Part shown: positions 37,172-47,295 of the stretch, one piece after another
How positions within the stretch are numbered: position 1 is the first letter of the stretch
Layout of the letters: the number at the start of each line of letters is the position of its first letter
DNA from: Rana temporaria
Lineage: Eukaryota > Chordata > Amphibia > Anura > Ranidae
Direction: 5' to 3'
Length of the DNA stretch: 64,000 nt
Assembly: GCF_905171775.1 (NCBI RefSeq)
Contig: NC_053490.1
Span: 155,564,469-155,628,468 of the forward strand
Notes under the pieces: generated by a model
Told to the model about the DNA's origin: nothing
What the model saw: only the letters and a program-made list of their open reading frames with translations
The model's database searches: none
Made by a program: the position numbers and the translations under genes

Positions 37172-37332
37172 TAAGAGTTTCAATTTGAATGCAATCATGC
37201 AAGCCCTTGCACTACATGGTTTTGGTAAACCTGAAGAGAAAAACCTGCAGGAAAACTGATAGTGTGTATGGGGCTTAAATGTAGTATTTAAGTGTAGGAG
37301 GGTTCCACCACTATTGTAAAACTTGCCAGATA

Positions 37333-38240
37333 CACTATTTATCCAAAAGTATTGGGACGCCTGCCTTTACACACACATGAACTTTAATGGCAGCCCAGTC
37401 TTAGTCCGTATGGTTAAAATTTTGATTTGGCCCATCCTTTGCAGCTAGAACAGCTTCTGGGAAGGCTGTCCACAAGGTTTAGTGTGTCTATGGAAATGTT
37501 TTATGGTTCTTCCAGAAGTGCATTTGTGAGGCCAGGAACTGATGTTGGATGAGGAGGCCTGACTCGCAGTCTCTGCTCTAATTCAGCCAAATGGTGTTCT
37601 ATCGGGTTGAGGTCAGGACTCTGTGCAAGACAGTCAAGTTTCTCCACCCCAAACTTGCTCATCCATGTGTTTATGGACCTTGCTTTGTGCACTGGTGTGC
37701 AGTCATGTTGGAACAGGAAGGGGCCATCCCCAAACTGTTCCCACAAAGTTGTGAGCATGAAATTGTCAAAAATGTCTTTGTATGCTGATGCCATAAGAGT
37801 TTCCTTCACTGGAACTAAGAGGCCAAGCCCAACCCCTGAAAAACAAACCCACATCATAATCCCCCCTCCACCAAATCATTTGGACCAGTGCACAAAGCAA
37901 GGTCCATAAATACATGGATGAGTGAGTTTGGGGTGGAGGAACTTGACAGAGTCCTGACCTCATCACAAAAGAACACTTTGGAAATGAATTTGAGCAGAGA
38001 CTGTAGGCCAGGTCTTCTCGTCCAACATCAGTGCCTGATCTCACAAATGCACTTGGAAGAATGGTCAAACATTTCCATAGACACACTCTTAAACCTTGTG
38101 GACTGCCAGAAGGGTTGCAGCTCTTATAGCTACAAAGGGTGGGCCAAATGAGTTTTGAACCCTAAAGACTAATACTGGGATGCCATTACAGTTCATGTGT
38201 GTTTAAAGGCAGGCGTCCCAATACTTAGGCCAATATATTG
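37333..38240 (-). mobile_element. Fold-back Tc1 derivative
   Basis: 908 bp flanked by TA (37331-37332, 38241-38242). The left arm 37333-37696 and right arm 37884-38240 are inverted copies of one transposase segment plus the terminus (CCAAAAGTATTGGGACGCC / inverse), around a loop of about 187 bp. Only the C-terminal half of the transposase is present. Confidence 0.85.
37501..37857 (-). pseudogene. Tc1 transposase C-terminal half
   Basis: An open frame of 118 residues reads FLFQHDCTPVHKARSINTW and then AQSPDLNPIEHHLAEL. The Asp of QHDC and the Glu of NPIE are 34 residues apart, as in DD34E Tc1 transposases, which cut at TA sites. The N-terminal DNA-binding domain and first catalytic Asp are absent because the element is a truncated, inverted-duplicated derivative. 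It lies in the left arm and loop; the right arm repeats its C-terminal coding part in reverse with stops. Open but non-functional. Confidence 0.85.
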
Positions 38241-38319
38241 TATATTGCTAGTGACACTGAGCATGGCTATGGACTTAGGGCTGGTTCACACCACAGAGAT
38301 GCAGAGAACATGTGTGAGG

Positions 38320-38580
38320 CAAGTGGGTAGCAATTATGTCTAACAGCACTGGGGTTGCTGGTTCAATTCCTTGACATGCTAATGCTTGTGTTGAAGTTTA
38401 CACAGTATGTTCTCCCTGTGTGGGTTTTGCAGCACAATCCAAAGACATGCTGGCATTTTATTTGCCTCCTGTCAAAATAGTCTCTAATGTAAGAAAGTTA
38501 GTTTTGGACTTTAGATTGGAAGCTCATTGCAGCCAGGGACTGATGTTAGCACTAATCATGCCCAGGGACTTGGACATTTA
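38320..38580 (+). mobile_element. tRNA-derived SINE
   Basis: AGTGGGTAGC near 38322 (A-box-like), GGTTCAATTCC at 38360-38370 (B box), the conserved vertebrate SINE middle TGTTCTCCCTGTGT...CCAAAGACATGCTGG at 38408-38454, and the tail TAGATTGGAAGCTC near 38512. No TSD determined. Confidence 0.7.
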
Positions 38581-38759
38581 AAATTGTAGGGTTTACACTG
38601 CACAGGTACATATGCTTAGAAAACTGTTGCTTTGTTTATGTGCATGCAAATAGACTTCAATCTTTGGCCTGAAGTTGGAGATTTGATGCACATAGCCAAG
38701 GGCTAACACAGTTGCAAATAGTATTTTGTGTTCCTGCTCATCAGGTGCAATCACTTTAA

Positions 38760-39653
38760 CCCCCCTGGCGGTATTCCCAAGTCTGACTCGGGGTTACATT
38801 TCTGTTCTGCGATCGGTAACCCAGAGTCAGACTCGGGCTCGCCTCGCTGAATCCACAACTAGAAAACAGCGATAATAAATTTAGCGATAGCGATTTGTGG
38901 GGAAATTCATCATAAAAAAATAAGTAAGTAATGACAGCGACAATTCTGCAACTGAGCAAATTTCAGTGATTTTGAGTTGATTACACTATTGAATAATTTT
39001 TATTATAATTATATTATTATTTGTTATAATTATTTATTGTATTATAATTTATAATTTTGTTTTTAAAAAAATGTCATACCCGGTATGCCTACTAGACTCT
39101 TGTTTGGACAGATTTAAGTGAGTTATTCCTAAGGCCTCGTACACACGGTCGGTTTGGTCCGCTGAAAATGAACCGAAGTTCAGTTTCATCGGACCAAACC
39201 GACCGTGTGTATAGGCTAGCGGTCTGGTTTCCTTCGGTCCAAAATTTCTAAACATGCTTCAAAACCGAACCGCTGGACCGCTGGGCGATCGGACCAAACC
39301 GATGGTTAGTACAGAAAAGCATCGGTTCAAAACCCGCGCATGCTCAGAATCAAGTCGATGCATGCTTGGAAGCATTGAACTTCGTTTTATTCAGCACGTT
39401 GTGTGTTTTACGTCACCGCGTTCTGACCCGCTCGGATTTTGGACTGATGGTGTGTACACATATCAGGCCGTCAGGCCACTTCAGAGGTGAACCGCTGAAA
39501 ACGAACCGACGGACCAGTCTCATCGGTTTGGTCTGACCGTGTGTACAAGGCCTAAGAATTACAGGCCTACAGTATAAAAAGCCACATTTCCTTGCAAATA
39601 ATGGTACCGCTTTCAGCACCTTTTTTTCTGAAATAATCATACCGCCAGGGAGG
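38760..39653. mobile_element. piggyBac-type MITE with nested MITE
   Basis: Starts CCCCCCTGGCGGTAT and ends ATACCGCCAGGGAGG, flanked by TTAA at 38756-38759 and 39654-39657. CCC/GGG ends plus TTAA are the piggyBac signature. It holds the MITE at 39133-39552. The minus-strand 84-residue frame at 39413-39667 is a shadow. Confidence 0.82.
39133..39552. mobile_element. GTACACACG-family MITE, nested
   Basis: GGCCTCGTACACACGG ... CGTGTGTACAAGGCC with TSD TAA at 39130-39132 and 39553-39555. Confidence 0.88.
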
Positions 39654-39720
39654 TTAAACATACACAAAGAGACAAATTGAAAGATACTGGTGGGCGTGTA
39701 CTTCTATTGGGCGTGTGCTA

Positions 39721-40092
39721 GGCCCTGTACACACGATCAGTCCAAAATGATGAAAACGGACTGAAGTTCAGTTTCATCAGTCCAAACCTACCATGTGTAT
39801 GGCCCCTCAGACTTTTGTCCTTCAGACCAAAGTTTTAAAACTTGCTTTAAAATCGGACTGATGGACTGATCGGTCAAAACCTGCGCATGCTCAAAATCAA
39901 GTCGACGCATGCATGGAAGCATTGAACTTCGTTTTTTTTAGCACGTTGTGTTTTACGTCACCGCATTGGACTCGGATTTTGAACTGATGGTGTGTAGGCA
40001 CATCAGACCATCAGACCATCAGTCCATCAGACCATCAGACTTCAGCCTTCAGTCCGTTTTCATCAGTTTGGACTGATCGTGTGTACAAAGCC
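39721..40092. mobile_element. GTACACACG-family MITE
   Basis: GGCCCTGTACACACG ... CGTGTGTACAAAGCC; flanks CTA and TTA. Near its right end CAGACCATCAGTCCATC-type words repeat in tandem (40005-40040). Close relative of the copy at 39133. Confidence 0.8.
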
Positions 40093-40430
40093 TTAGTGTG
40101 CTAACAATACAACCTCTCTTATATAAAGGGCTGCAGTAGGGGGTGTTCGTTTGGCCTGAGAAGGCCAGGTTTTTTGCTGTCATTTGTGGGGGAGAAGGAA
40201 TGATATTGTGCCTATTGACAAACGCCCAACTAGGGTTATTTGCTGAAATTATTGTGCATTTTTTCAATCAAAAGTGGGTTGATTTGGCCATGCTGTCAAT
40301 GTTGTGTGTGTATTGTTCCTGTCTGACTATGCAAAAGCTGTTTGGAAGCATCTGCTGACCTTCTACTCTTTGATCTCATTGCTTAATCGTGTACACGGAA
40401 ATGCAGATTGCAGCAGAACATGGTCACCAA

Positions 40431-40434
<4 letters not shown>

Positions 40435-40461
<27 letters not shown>
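40435..40461. repeat. (TG)n microsatellite
   Basis: Pure TG repeat. Confidence 0.95.
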
Positions 40462-40869
40462 ATTGTGGGCTGGTGGTGGGTGTTTTGAATAAGAGTCTTT
40501 TTTTATATATTATGTTGGAATGCTTTGTAAGAATGACTGTTAAGTATGTTTCTATAATCTTGCAGATAAAAATGTGATGTGTTGCCCGTTGCACTGAAAG
40601 TAAAGCTGTGTCCACTCTAAGGTTTTGTCAAATTTTAGATTGTAAGCTCCTATGAGCAAGGCCCTTAAAATCCAATTGCTAAATGTAGCACCATATATCC
40701 TGTCTAATTTTATTGGAAGCTAGTAAATAAATGTACATACACAGAGGCGTATCTAGTGAAAATGGCGCCTATGGCAAACACTGAAACTGCGCCCCTGTCA
40801 AAACTTTTGAAACCCATCTTTCAGATAATACTGTCAGTATATACAGGTATATAGTAGGACTGGTGTTGG

Positions 40870-41035
40870 GAAACACTTGGTTAGTGGTTGGGACTTGCCT
40901 CACTTGGTTTGAATCTGGGCCAGGAAGTTATCTGCATGTAATTTGCTTGTTCTTTTGGTGTTGGCACACTCCAAAGCCATGTTGGTAGGTGATGGTCCCC
41001 GGTCTGTATAAAGTTACAATCTACATGGGTGATCA
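40870..41035 (+). mobile_element. tRNA-derived SINE fragment inside hAT
   Basis: TGGTTAGTGGTTGG at 40878-40891 (A-box-like), GGTTTGAATCT at 40906-40916 (B-box-like), then CACTCCAAAGCCATG at 40967, the same order as the SINE at 38320. Confidence 0.6.
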
Positions 41036-41730
41036 CCCCATGTCCAAAAAATTATCCAAGATGAGTGATGGCCCAAAATCCACCAAGAGCTGGACAGGAC
41101 TGAATGGAAGTATACATAGATATGGGTAGGGTCCTCTGTGTTCGTAGGGTCAGTGTAGAATGTGATCAGCCATGTAGACTGCAAGTCTGTACACAGGGTA
41201 CAATAGATATTGGTAGGGGGATACCTGCTTCTCCATGCTCTCCTTGCCCCCGCTGCCCACTATGGGTGGGGGGGATCTTTTCACAGCTGGCACCTTCCAG
41301 CATGTAGAGTCCAGAGGGTCAGGTGCTCTCCCTCGAAGCAGAAGAGGGCAAACCATGGTTAGTGCTAACTGTTGGTCTTGGCCTCCTTCTTGCTAAGTTG
41401 CCCCCTCTTGGTGCCCTCCTTGCAGGCCAGGAGAGCCAGGTACAGAGCGTAACCCTCGTTATAGCGCACACTCTTCTGCATGATCCCGAGCCATAGGATA
41501 CTTGCTCGAGTATCACGCAACGGTGCAATCAGTGCCCGGCACCCCGCACCGTCTGTCCCCGCTGATCATTTTGGGACAGTGCTGTGCCACCAATCGCTGC
41601 ACAAGTGGCCCCTGAATCTCCTGTTGCTGCGCTGTCACTCAGTCTTCAGTGCAACAGTGGTATCGCTAGCTTTCATAATTAGGGATTTAGGGGGGGCACA
41701 TGGGGGGACAGGAACAAAAGTAAGGGGCCC

Positions 41731-41731
41731 A

Positions 41732-41800
<69 letters not shown>
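41731..41800. repeat. (TA)n(CA)n microsatellite
   Basis: Pure TA then CA run, ending exactly at the Tc1 terminus. Confidence 0.95.
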
Positions 41801-41802
<2 letters not shown>

Positions 41803-41909
41803 GTGCCTTGAAAAAGTATTCACACCCCTTGAAATTTTCCACCTTTTGTCATGTTACAACCAAAAATGTATTTTATATGGATTTTATGTGATAGTCCAAC
41901 ATAAAGTGT
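41801..41909 (+). mobile_element. Isolated Tc1 terminus
   Basis: CAGTGCCTTGAAAAAGTATT and the following 90 bp match, in inverse, the Tc1 end at 14590-14696. The rest of that element is missing, and the minisatellite begins at once. Confidence 0.85.
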
Positions 41910-41911
41910 CA

Positions 41912-42387
41912 GGTTAGGTGATATACAGTAGTGCCAGGTTAGGGTGGTAGAGTGCCAGGTTAGGATGGTAGTATTATGGTGGCAGGTTAGGGTGGTAGTG
42001 CCAGGTTAGGGTGGTAGTGTTAGGGTGGCAGAGTGCCTGGTTAGGGTGGTAGAGTGCCTGGTTAGGGGGGGTAGAGTGCCTGGTTGGGGTGGGTAGAGTG
42101 CCTGGTTAGGGGGGTAGAGTGCCTGGTTAGGGGTGGTAGAGTGCCTGGTTAGGGGTGGTAGAGTGCCTGGTTAGGGGGGGTAGAGTGCCTGGTTAGGGGT
42201 GGTAGAGTGCCTGGTTGGGGTGGGTAGAGTGCCTGGTTAGGGGGGGTAGAGTGCCTGGTTAGGGGTGGTAGAGTGCCTGGTTAGGGGGGGTAGAGTGCCT
42301 GGTTAGGGGGGGTAGAGTGCCTGGTTAGGGGGGGTAGAGTGCCTGGTTGGGGTGGGTAGAGTGCCTGGTTAGGGTGGTAGTGCCAGA
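41912..42387. repeat. G-rich minisatellite
   Basis: About 20 units of 21-23 bp based on GTAGAGTGCCTGGTTAGGGG, with variable G-run length (3-7 G). One strand is rich in GGTTAGGG-like runs. The minus-strand open frame at 42281-42706 partly reads this repeat and is not a gene. Confidence 0.92.
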
Positions 42388-43184
42388 GTAAACACATGAC
42401 AACATGACTAGATAACAGAATACTGGTTCTGTTCTCCTCTTTCTCTGTCACCTGCATTAAAAGCACAAATCTATGACTGCTGCTGTAGAACCTCCCCCTC
42501 CCTGAAGTAAACATAAAGAAAAAACTCACATGGCTGCTGCTGGCACACTGAGGACTAATTCTGGGCTTCTTCTTCTTCATGGAGGTGGAGTCAAAATGTG
42601 GCGGGTGGGAGGAGCTGCAACTTTGGTAAAGTATTATTGGCTGAGGAGAGGAGATGCAAATATCCCCCTCCTCCCTGTGATAGTCGGGACACTGAAATAT
42701 CATCATGTAGCTGAGTCCATAGCTGAGCCCTTCTCCTCACAGTACGGAGCGATTCTCTGTGTGTCTATCCCTCCAGCAGCTGAGAGCTTACAGGAAGGGA
42801 AGGGAGACACACAGAGACAATCGCTCTATAATTGGCACGACTCTTGTTGTAATTGGGGGGGGGCACAGCTGTGCATCAACTCTGTTCTTCTCATGTGCAG
42901 TAGCTTCCTCATGCTGCCCACCCGTGTACACTGCACGGCCACGGAGAGTGAGCGCCCACCACCCTGCAAGGTGAACATTGGAATGTGCCGAGGGGGGAGT
43001 CACCTGACCCACACACTAACGTGCTTTCAGAGACCTTCCCTGAAAGCAGAGTACTGACTGTGTGCTTTGCTGGGGGTCATCTCTGAACCGTGTGTAGACT
43101 GCCAGCCACTCACCAGCGCCCCCTTCACATGTCGCCCATGGCACGTGCTATGCCTGCCATACCCTGGATACGCCACTGTACATA

Positions 43185-43363
43185 CAGCTTTCATTTGAAT
43201 AGCTGTCTGTTCCCCGCCGCGCCGCATATAGACACTCCCCCTTGCTCGGGATTGGACGAGTGATCTGTCTATCAAAGTGCAGATCACCCGTCCAATCCCG
43301 AGCAAGGGGGGAGTGTCTATACGCGGCACGGCGGGGAACACACAGCTATTCAAATGAAAGCTG
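43185..43363. mobile_element. Near-perfect palindromic MITE
   Basis: CAGCTTTCATTTGAATAGC and its inverse end the element; TA flanks on both sides. The arms, about 80 bp each, pair with few mismatches. The TSD of the hAT element overlaps its left edge by two bases. Confidence 0.75.
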
Positions 43364-43365
43364 TA

Positions 43366-44115
43366 ATGTTCCCCGCACGCTGATTAACTAGGCGGCGGCA
43401 TCTAGGTATGGGGAGACATGCAGAAGAATGTGGTTACTGCGCTGGTCTAAATACGCGATGACACAAAATGGTAAATTAAATCTAATACAATAAAGTGCTG
43501 AATCCAGTGCAGTGATATGCGTGATAAAACACAATAAATAACTATACAAATAAATAAATAAGTAAATAAATTGCAATATCCAGCTGTCACAAGCGTGTAC
43601 TATTGCATAGTGCTAAGTGCAACTACTGTGCCACCAAACAAGATTTAAATAAGTAAATAAATAACAGTAAAAAATCTCACAAACATGTGACTAAATAAAT
43701 ATCAAAATTTCATTGTTTACCAACAAACAGATCTGAATTAATATAAATATATATATAAATATGGATATAAAGTGCAAAGTCATAACATATGTGCAAAAAG
43801 CTTTTTAAAGTTCATGTGCCTGTATAACACAACTCCAAGATTGCCTGGAAAACCAGCAACTTGTCAGTTTGGAATCCAGTAAAGGGAAAAAGTTTTGTGG
43901 TAATTTGTCCTGGAGTTATATCTCATACATCTAGGGTGCAGCTATCTCTTCCACCCGACGGAAACAAGTGCTACCACCACCAACTGCTGAAATACACACT
44001 CACCAGACCCCAGCTGGTAATAAGCCCAAAGCCTTATTCCGTTATGATCGATCGTGTCCTCTTTTCCTCTCTCACAAGATTTTACTTTGTGCCTCCAAAA
44101 AACAGGGGACTCATC
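43366..44115. other. AT-rich spacer
   Basis: TAAATAAATAAG-type simple sequence near 43550-43660; nothing else recognised. Confidence 0.4.
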
Positions 44116-44125
44116 ATAGTATAGT

Positions 44126-44360
44126 ATGTGGACATGGCTGCATATGTGGGGGACATGGCTGCATATGTGGGGGACATGGCTGCATATGTAGGGGACATGG
44201 CTGCATCTGTGGGGGGCATGGCTGCATATGTGGAGGACATGGCTGCATATGTGGGGACATGACTGCATATGTGGGGACATGGCTGCATATGTGGGGGACA
44301 TGGCTGCATATGTGGGGGACATTGCTGCATTCGTGGGGGACATGGCTGCATTTGGGGACA
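44126..44360. repeat. 21-bp minisatellite, GACATGGCTGCATATGTGGGG
   Basis: About eleven imperfect units of roughly 21 bp (GGGGGACATGGCTGCATAT core). Because 21 is a multiple of three, all frames stay open, which explains the long frames here on both strands; they are not genes. Confidence 0.93.
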
Positions 44361-44374
44361 CATTTAAAAAAAAG

Positions 44375-44462
44375 TATCGGTATTCGGTATCGGCGAGTAC
44401 TTAAAAAAAAAGTATCGGTAATTGTATTCGGTCCTAAAAAAAGTGGTATCGGGACAACCCTA
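44375..44462. mobile_element. Possible DNA-transposon end (GGTATCGGGACAACCCTAG)
   Basis: Repeated AAGTATCGGTATTCGG words, then a terminus-like GGTATCGGGACAACCCTAG. The partner end was not found. Confidence 0.35.
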
Positions 44463-44464
44463 GT

Positions 44465-44620
44465 TTACACAGGCATTCCCTGGAATCGTGGAAAAATTGC
44501 GCACCTTTCCCTGTGACTCCTGCGTCCATAGACCTCAAGATTACACAGGCATTGCTTCAAGTCACATCAAAATCTTACAACTTTTGGGTTACACTAGTGT
44601 GGAAGGGGCCTAAGTCACTG
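44465..44620. mobile_element. Right end of a GGCCCCTTTCACAC-like MITE
   Basis: Ends GTGTGGAAGGGGCC followed by TAA. Left part missing. Confidence 0.45.
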
Positions 44621-44914
44621 TGCTGAGTACTATTATACCTAGAATATAAAGTAGCCCCACCATCAAACACTATTAAACGTATGTCCTCAATATAATTGTG
44701 CTCAAATGGCTGAAAATCACACAGATGGTATCACCTACTGAAAGCTTGCATTGTACTCAGCAGCATATGCTGAAAAGAGGCAAATGCCTATTAGCCAAGG
44801 CCACATCAGCATGAGCATGGTTGTTACTATAATATTAATGTCTGAAATTCAAAACATTATTGTAAAGAATTAAACATTAGTAAATGTATTTTCTCTGTAG
44901 GTATGTGCTCAGCT

Positions 44915-46262
44915 CTGAAGCATAGCGGTATTTCCTGCTCCCCTCAAAGGTTCAAGCCATGAGTTCAAATCCCCCTGATGGCATCACCTTGTGAAAGCAT
45001 GCATTGTACTCAACAGCATAATTAGCCAATGCACATCAGTTTGGTTTATTACATATTTTAACTCATCAGATGCATGCAATGATATGTACTTATTAATATT
45101 ATAGTAGGTTCCCCCCAGTACATAACAGGCCCTTTGGGTCTGTTATGGACTTTAAGGGGAACCCCACACCAAAATGTAAATAAAATTGGTGTGGTCCCCC
45201 AAAATCTATACCAGACACTTATCCGAGCATGCAGCCTGTAGTTCAGGATAGGGGTGGGATGAGGGAGCACCCTCCCCTTCTGAACCCAAAGCACCTTGTC
45301 CCCATGTTGATGGGGACAAGGGCCTCTTCCCGACAACCCTGATTGATGGTTGTCGGTCCGGGGGCAGGGGGTTTATCAGAATCTGAACAGGGGGCTCCCA
45401 GATCCTGCCCCCCTATGTGAATGGGTACCCCTACCCGTTCACCAAAAAAAAGCAGTGAAATGTAAAAAAAATCAGTAGCCGGTTTTTGACAAGTCCTTTA
45501 TTGTAAAATAACTCAGAGCTGTTTTCTTCCCTGAGCCATCTTCTTCAGACGCTATCTCTCCCTCCTCCATCTTCTCCCCAAGCTGTCTTTTCCCAGAGCA
45601 GTCTCTCTTGCCGCTGCTGTCTTCTTCCGCACCACCGGTTACCCGCTAATAAAAAAAAGCCACTCTTCTTCTGTGGTGACCTTCATCTGCTGTATTGTCA
45701 CCCGCTGTGTGGCGTCTCTTACATAGCCATGGAGCGGGCTCTCTGGGTGATGTTATGATGGCTCGGGGAGAAGACAGTTTGGGGAGAAGAAACATCAAAC
45801 GCTAGTAAATTTATTTTCTTTGTATGATTATGCTACACCCAATAGGCTAGTGGTCAGCACTTCTACCTTGAAAAACTCAGGCTTTGAAGGATTCATGGGT
45901 TAAAATCCCACAGAGAGATACTAAAAGATTGAATTGGTGAAAAAAAGGCAAACAACTATTAGCCAATTATCCAAAGAAGCTTATGCTGAAAATAGGTGAA
46001 TGCCAATTAGCCAATGCACTTTAATTTGGCTGATTCTATTATATTAACTCTTCAAATACATGCAGTGGCATGTAAGTATTCAATAATATTATTTTGTGGA
46101 ATTTCAAACCTCACACACTAGCTAACGGGCATTTTACATGTATTTGCTTATTTTAATTTGCTTGTGCAAAAAATAAACACAGCTGGTGGATGGTAGGTTG
46201 GCTGGTATTTGAACTTGTACAATGAGTGCTGTGGAGACATCTGAGCAGACCACTAAGCCATT
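44915..46262. other. Spacer with three tRNA-like SINE heads
   Basis: B-box-like GAGTTCAAATCCCC at 44961-44974 (+). A/B boxes GGCTAGTGGTCAGC at 45845-45858 and GGGTTAAAATCCCA at 45897-45910 (+). On the minus strand, ATGGCTTAGTGGTCTG (46246-46261) with CAAGTTCAAATACC (46204-46217). 45100-45440 is a decayed copy of the family seen at 47296. No gene. Confidence 0.5.
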
Positions 46263-46540
46263 GTGCCAAGTACGAGACCTGCATAATAGTGTAATATGAT
46301 TTACCACTTCAGCCCCGGAAGAATTTACCCCCTTCCTGACCAGAGCACTTTTTGCGATTCGACACTGCCTCGCTTTAACTGACAACTGCGCGGTCGTGCA
46401 ACGTTGCACCCAAACAAAATTGACGTCCTTTTTAACCCACAAATAGAGCTTTCATTTGGTGTTTTTTGATCACATCTGTGGTTTTAATTATTTGCGATAT
46501 AAACAAAAGAAGAGCAACAATTTTGAAAAAAAAACACAAT

Positions 46541-47221
46541 GGGGCAGATCCACAAAAATATTACGTCGGCGTATCTCTTGATACGCCGTGTAATTTCAAA
46601 TTTTGTGCGTCGTATCTTTGTTTTGTATCTTCAAAACAAGATACGACTGCATCTGGGCTAGCTAAGCTGCAATTTTTCGGCGGCCGCTAGGTGGCGTTTC
46701 CGTCGAATTCCGCCTTGAGTATGCAAATTAGCTAGTTACGGCGATCCACGAACGTACATCCGGCCGGCGCATTTTTTCACGTAGTTTGCGTTCGGCTTTT
46801 TCCGGCGTATAGTCAAAGCTACTGTTATGAGGCGTACTCAATGTTAAGTATGGCTGTCGTTCCTGCGTAGAAATTTAAATTTTTTACGTTGTTTGCGTAA
46901 GTCGTTCGCGAATAGGGATTTGCGTAGAATGACATCACCGTCGGAAGCATTGGCTTTTTCCGTGTTAATTTCGAGCATGCGCACTGGGATACAGCCACGG
47001 ACGGCGCATGCGCAGTTAAAAAAAACGTTGTTTACGTCGGGTCACGACGTATTTACATAAAACACGCCCCCATCACATTACGCCGCCAAAGATACACTAC
47101 GCCGCCGTAACTTACGGCGCAAATTCTTTGAGGATTCGGAAAAAAAAATTACGGCGGCGTAGTGTATCATATATACGCTGCGCCCATCGTATTATTGCAC
47201 GCAGGTACGTGGATCTGCCCC
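46541..47221. mobile_element. GGGCCAGATTCAC-family MITE, nested
   Basis: GGGGCAGATCCAC ... GTGGATCTGCCCC with TSD AAT at 46538-46540 and 47222-47224. Confidence 0.85.
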
Positions 47222-47295
47222 AATATTTTTTACTTTTTGATTTAATAAATAACACAATTAAAAAAAAAAATTTCCTCAGTTTAGGCCGATATGTA

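Larger units (their letters stand above)
35620..37275. mobile_element. Outer MITE of a three-level nest
   Basis: Left end AGCCCCATTCACACTATC and right end GATAGTGTGTATGGGGCT are inverted. CTGCAGGTTTTTCTCTTCAGG at the left is mirrored at the right. Flanks are TGA and TAA. It is split by the element at 35701-37171. Confidence 0.65.
40742..43178. mobile_element. Large non-autonomous hAT element
   Basis: 2,437 bp. Left end CAGAGGCGTATCTAG, right end CTGGATACGCCACTG, with a perfect 8-bp TSD TACATACA (40734-40741, 43179-43186). CAG-GGCGTA ends with an 8-bp target are typical hAT. No hAT transposase is present; the interior is a SINE fragment, a Tc1 end next to a TA run, a G-rich minisatellite and unrecognised sequence. 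Confidence 0.88.

Noticed and set aside
36604..37259. 194-residue plus-strand frame
   Set aside because: Spans the GC-rich hairpin part of nested MITEs; no domain, and it crosses the boundary of two elements.
42281..42706. 141-residue minus-strand open frame
   Set aside because: Its C-terminal part is the translation of the G-rich minisatellite and the rest has no family resemblance.
43966..44055. GATCGATCGTG near 44045 as another GTACACACG MITE end
   Set aside because: No matching inverted end or flanking target was found.
43942..44516. Long overlapping frames on both strands with MSPTYAAM- or GHGCICG-type repeats
   Set aside because: Produced by the 21-bp minisatellite; no independent coding evidence.
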